From Shewanella sp. Choline-02u-19 (lineage in GTDB: Bacteria; Pseudomonadota; Gammaproteobacteria; Enterobacterales; Shewanellaceae), in assembly GCF_002836205.1 (NCBI RefSeq), contig NZ_PJBE01000013.1:3472001-3536000 (forward strand): a stretch of DNA of 64,000 nt. The letters run 5' to 3'. This document shows, piece after piece, positions 63,480 through 64,000 of this stretch. A program made the translations under genes and the position numbers. A model generated the notes under the pieces. That model saw only the letters and a list, made by a program, of their open reading frames with translations. It did not search any database and was not told the origin of the DNA. Every line of letters starts with the position of its first letter. The first letter of the stretch is position 1.

Positions 63480-64000
63480 ATGCAACGTTTACATACTAGC
63501 GCCTTACTTATTGCAACACTCGCCTTAACCGCTTGCGGCAGTGACGATGACAATGACAATATCGCAGTCGTTTTACCTGAACCTGCAGCTTCATCACAAA
63601 TTCGTGTCATTCATGCCAGTGCCGATGCACCCATGGTCAACATATTAGCCAACGGTAACGCATTACTCACCGATGTTGATTATGCTCAATCCTCAGGATT
63701 ACTGCAGGTCAGCTCAGCTGAATACGATATCAGTGTCGATGCCCAATTACCTGGCGACGAAACACAAACTGTTTTTACTGCATTCTTGGATGCAGAAGCG
63801 GATATGGAATACACCGCGGTCGCAGTCGGTAGCGTCGCAGACAACAGCTTAGATCTTGCCCTTATTGAAAATCCTACAGCCGATATTGCGGCTGATTATG
63901 CCCGAGTACAAGTGTTGCATGGCACTGTAGGTGTTGGCGAAGTTGACGTCTACGTCACTGCTGTCGATGCCGATATCAGCATGATGTCGCCCACGCTATC
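63480..64000 (+). CDS. DUF4397 lipoprotein, N-terminal part (cut by window end)
   Basis: The frame is open from the ATG at 63480 to the window end, 173 codons. The N-terminus is a lipoprotein signal (LALTACGSDDD, lipobox Cys). Mature repeats IRVIHASADAPMVNILANG and ARVQVLHGTVGVGEVDVYV are DUF4397 units, a beta-sandwich domain found in surface-exposed lipoproteins. An acidic spacer follows the Cys. Function unknown. Confidence 0.88.
   Translation, partial: MQRLHTSALLIATLALTACGSDDDNDNIAVVLPEPAASSQIRVIHASADAPMVNILANGNALLTDVDYAQSSGLLQVSSAEYDISVDAQLPGDETQTVFTAFLDAEADMEYTAVAVGSVADNSLDLALIENPTADIAADYARVQVLHGTVGVGEVDVYVTAVDADISMMSPTL

Noticed and set aside
1..64000. tRNA genes, rRNA genes, CRISPR arrays, intact insertion sequences, phage genes
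   Set aside because: None recognised on either strand. A short or unusual RNA gene could be missed without a covariance-model search.

Overview
The window looks like a chromosomal segment of a marine Shewanella-type gammaproteobacterium. Several things point that way: periplasmic fumarate-reductase-type flavoproteins with tetrahaem partners, a DmsEFAB-type extracellular DMSO reductase operon, the gmk-rpoZ-spoT-trmH housekeeping block, and an aryl polyene cluster. I saw no rRNA, tRNA, CRISPR array or intact transposase. Both ends cut through genes.

Region 1 (2-11872) is an accessory respiratory island made of two related cassettes. Each has an FAD flavoprotein of the fumarate/methacrylate/urocanate reductase type, a separate secreted tetrahaem cytochrome c, a large OprO/P-like porin (the two porins are near twins) and a secreted cupin. 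Both cupins have the metal-ligand spacing of DMSP lyases. Between and around them are a DUF3299 protein, a Cache-domain chemoreceptor, a TetR regulator with a four-cysteine tail and a DcaP-like porin. A 24-bp dyad with identical geometry lies in front of the second flavoprotein operon and the second cupin, and a weaker version lies in front of the chemoreceptor. My reading, which is inference, is a regulated system that senses a carboxylate, takes it through the outer membrane, cleaves it to an unsaturated acid in the periplasm and respires that product.

Region 2 (11932-19830) holds a four-gene minus-strand envelope operon (beta-barrel, lipoprotein alpha/beta hydrolase, DUF4056 lipoprotein, Omp85-type barrel), a small outer-membrane barrel, a divergent SRAP-family gene and an acetyl-CoA hydrolase/transferase. 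Region 3 (about 19.8-27.9 kb) is an AT-rich spacer with a Fur-like site, then dmsE-dmsF-dmsA-dmsB, a terminator and a TorD-type chaperone, followed by a repeat-like element and a decayed copy of the SRAP gene. Region 4 (27.9-44.7 kb) has a sugar-kinase/nucleotidyltransferase pair, a membrane protein, gmk-rpoZ-spoT-ridA-trmH, an acyl-CoA synthetase, a cation/calcium exchanger, a TPR protein, a DesK/DesR-type two-component pair, recG (separated from trmH) and a DUF3014 protein.

Region 5 (45001-61940) is an 18-gene aryl polyene pigment cluster, almost entirely with overlapping or abutting genes: type II PKS ketosynthases and chain-length factor, two ACPs, ligase, dehydratases, ketoreductase, acyl and glycosyl transferases, thioesterase, LolA-like carrier, MMPL exporter and a lipoprotein. 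It also contains an aromatic amino acid ammonia-lyase and a flavoprotein carrying flavin-dependent halogenase motifs, which suggests a halogenated product. Region 6 (62.1 kb to the end) has a rhodanese, an azoreductase and the start of a DUF4397 lipoprotein.
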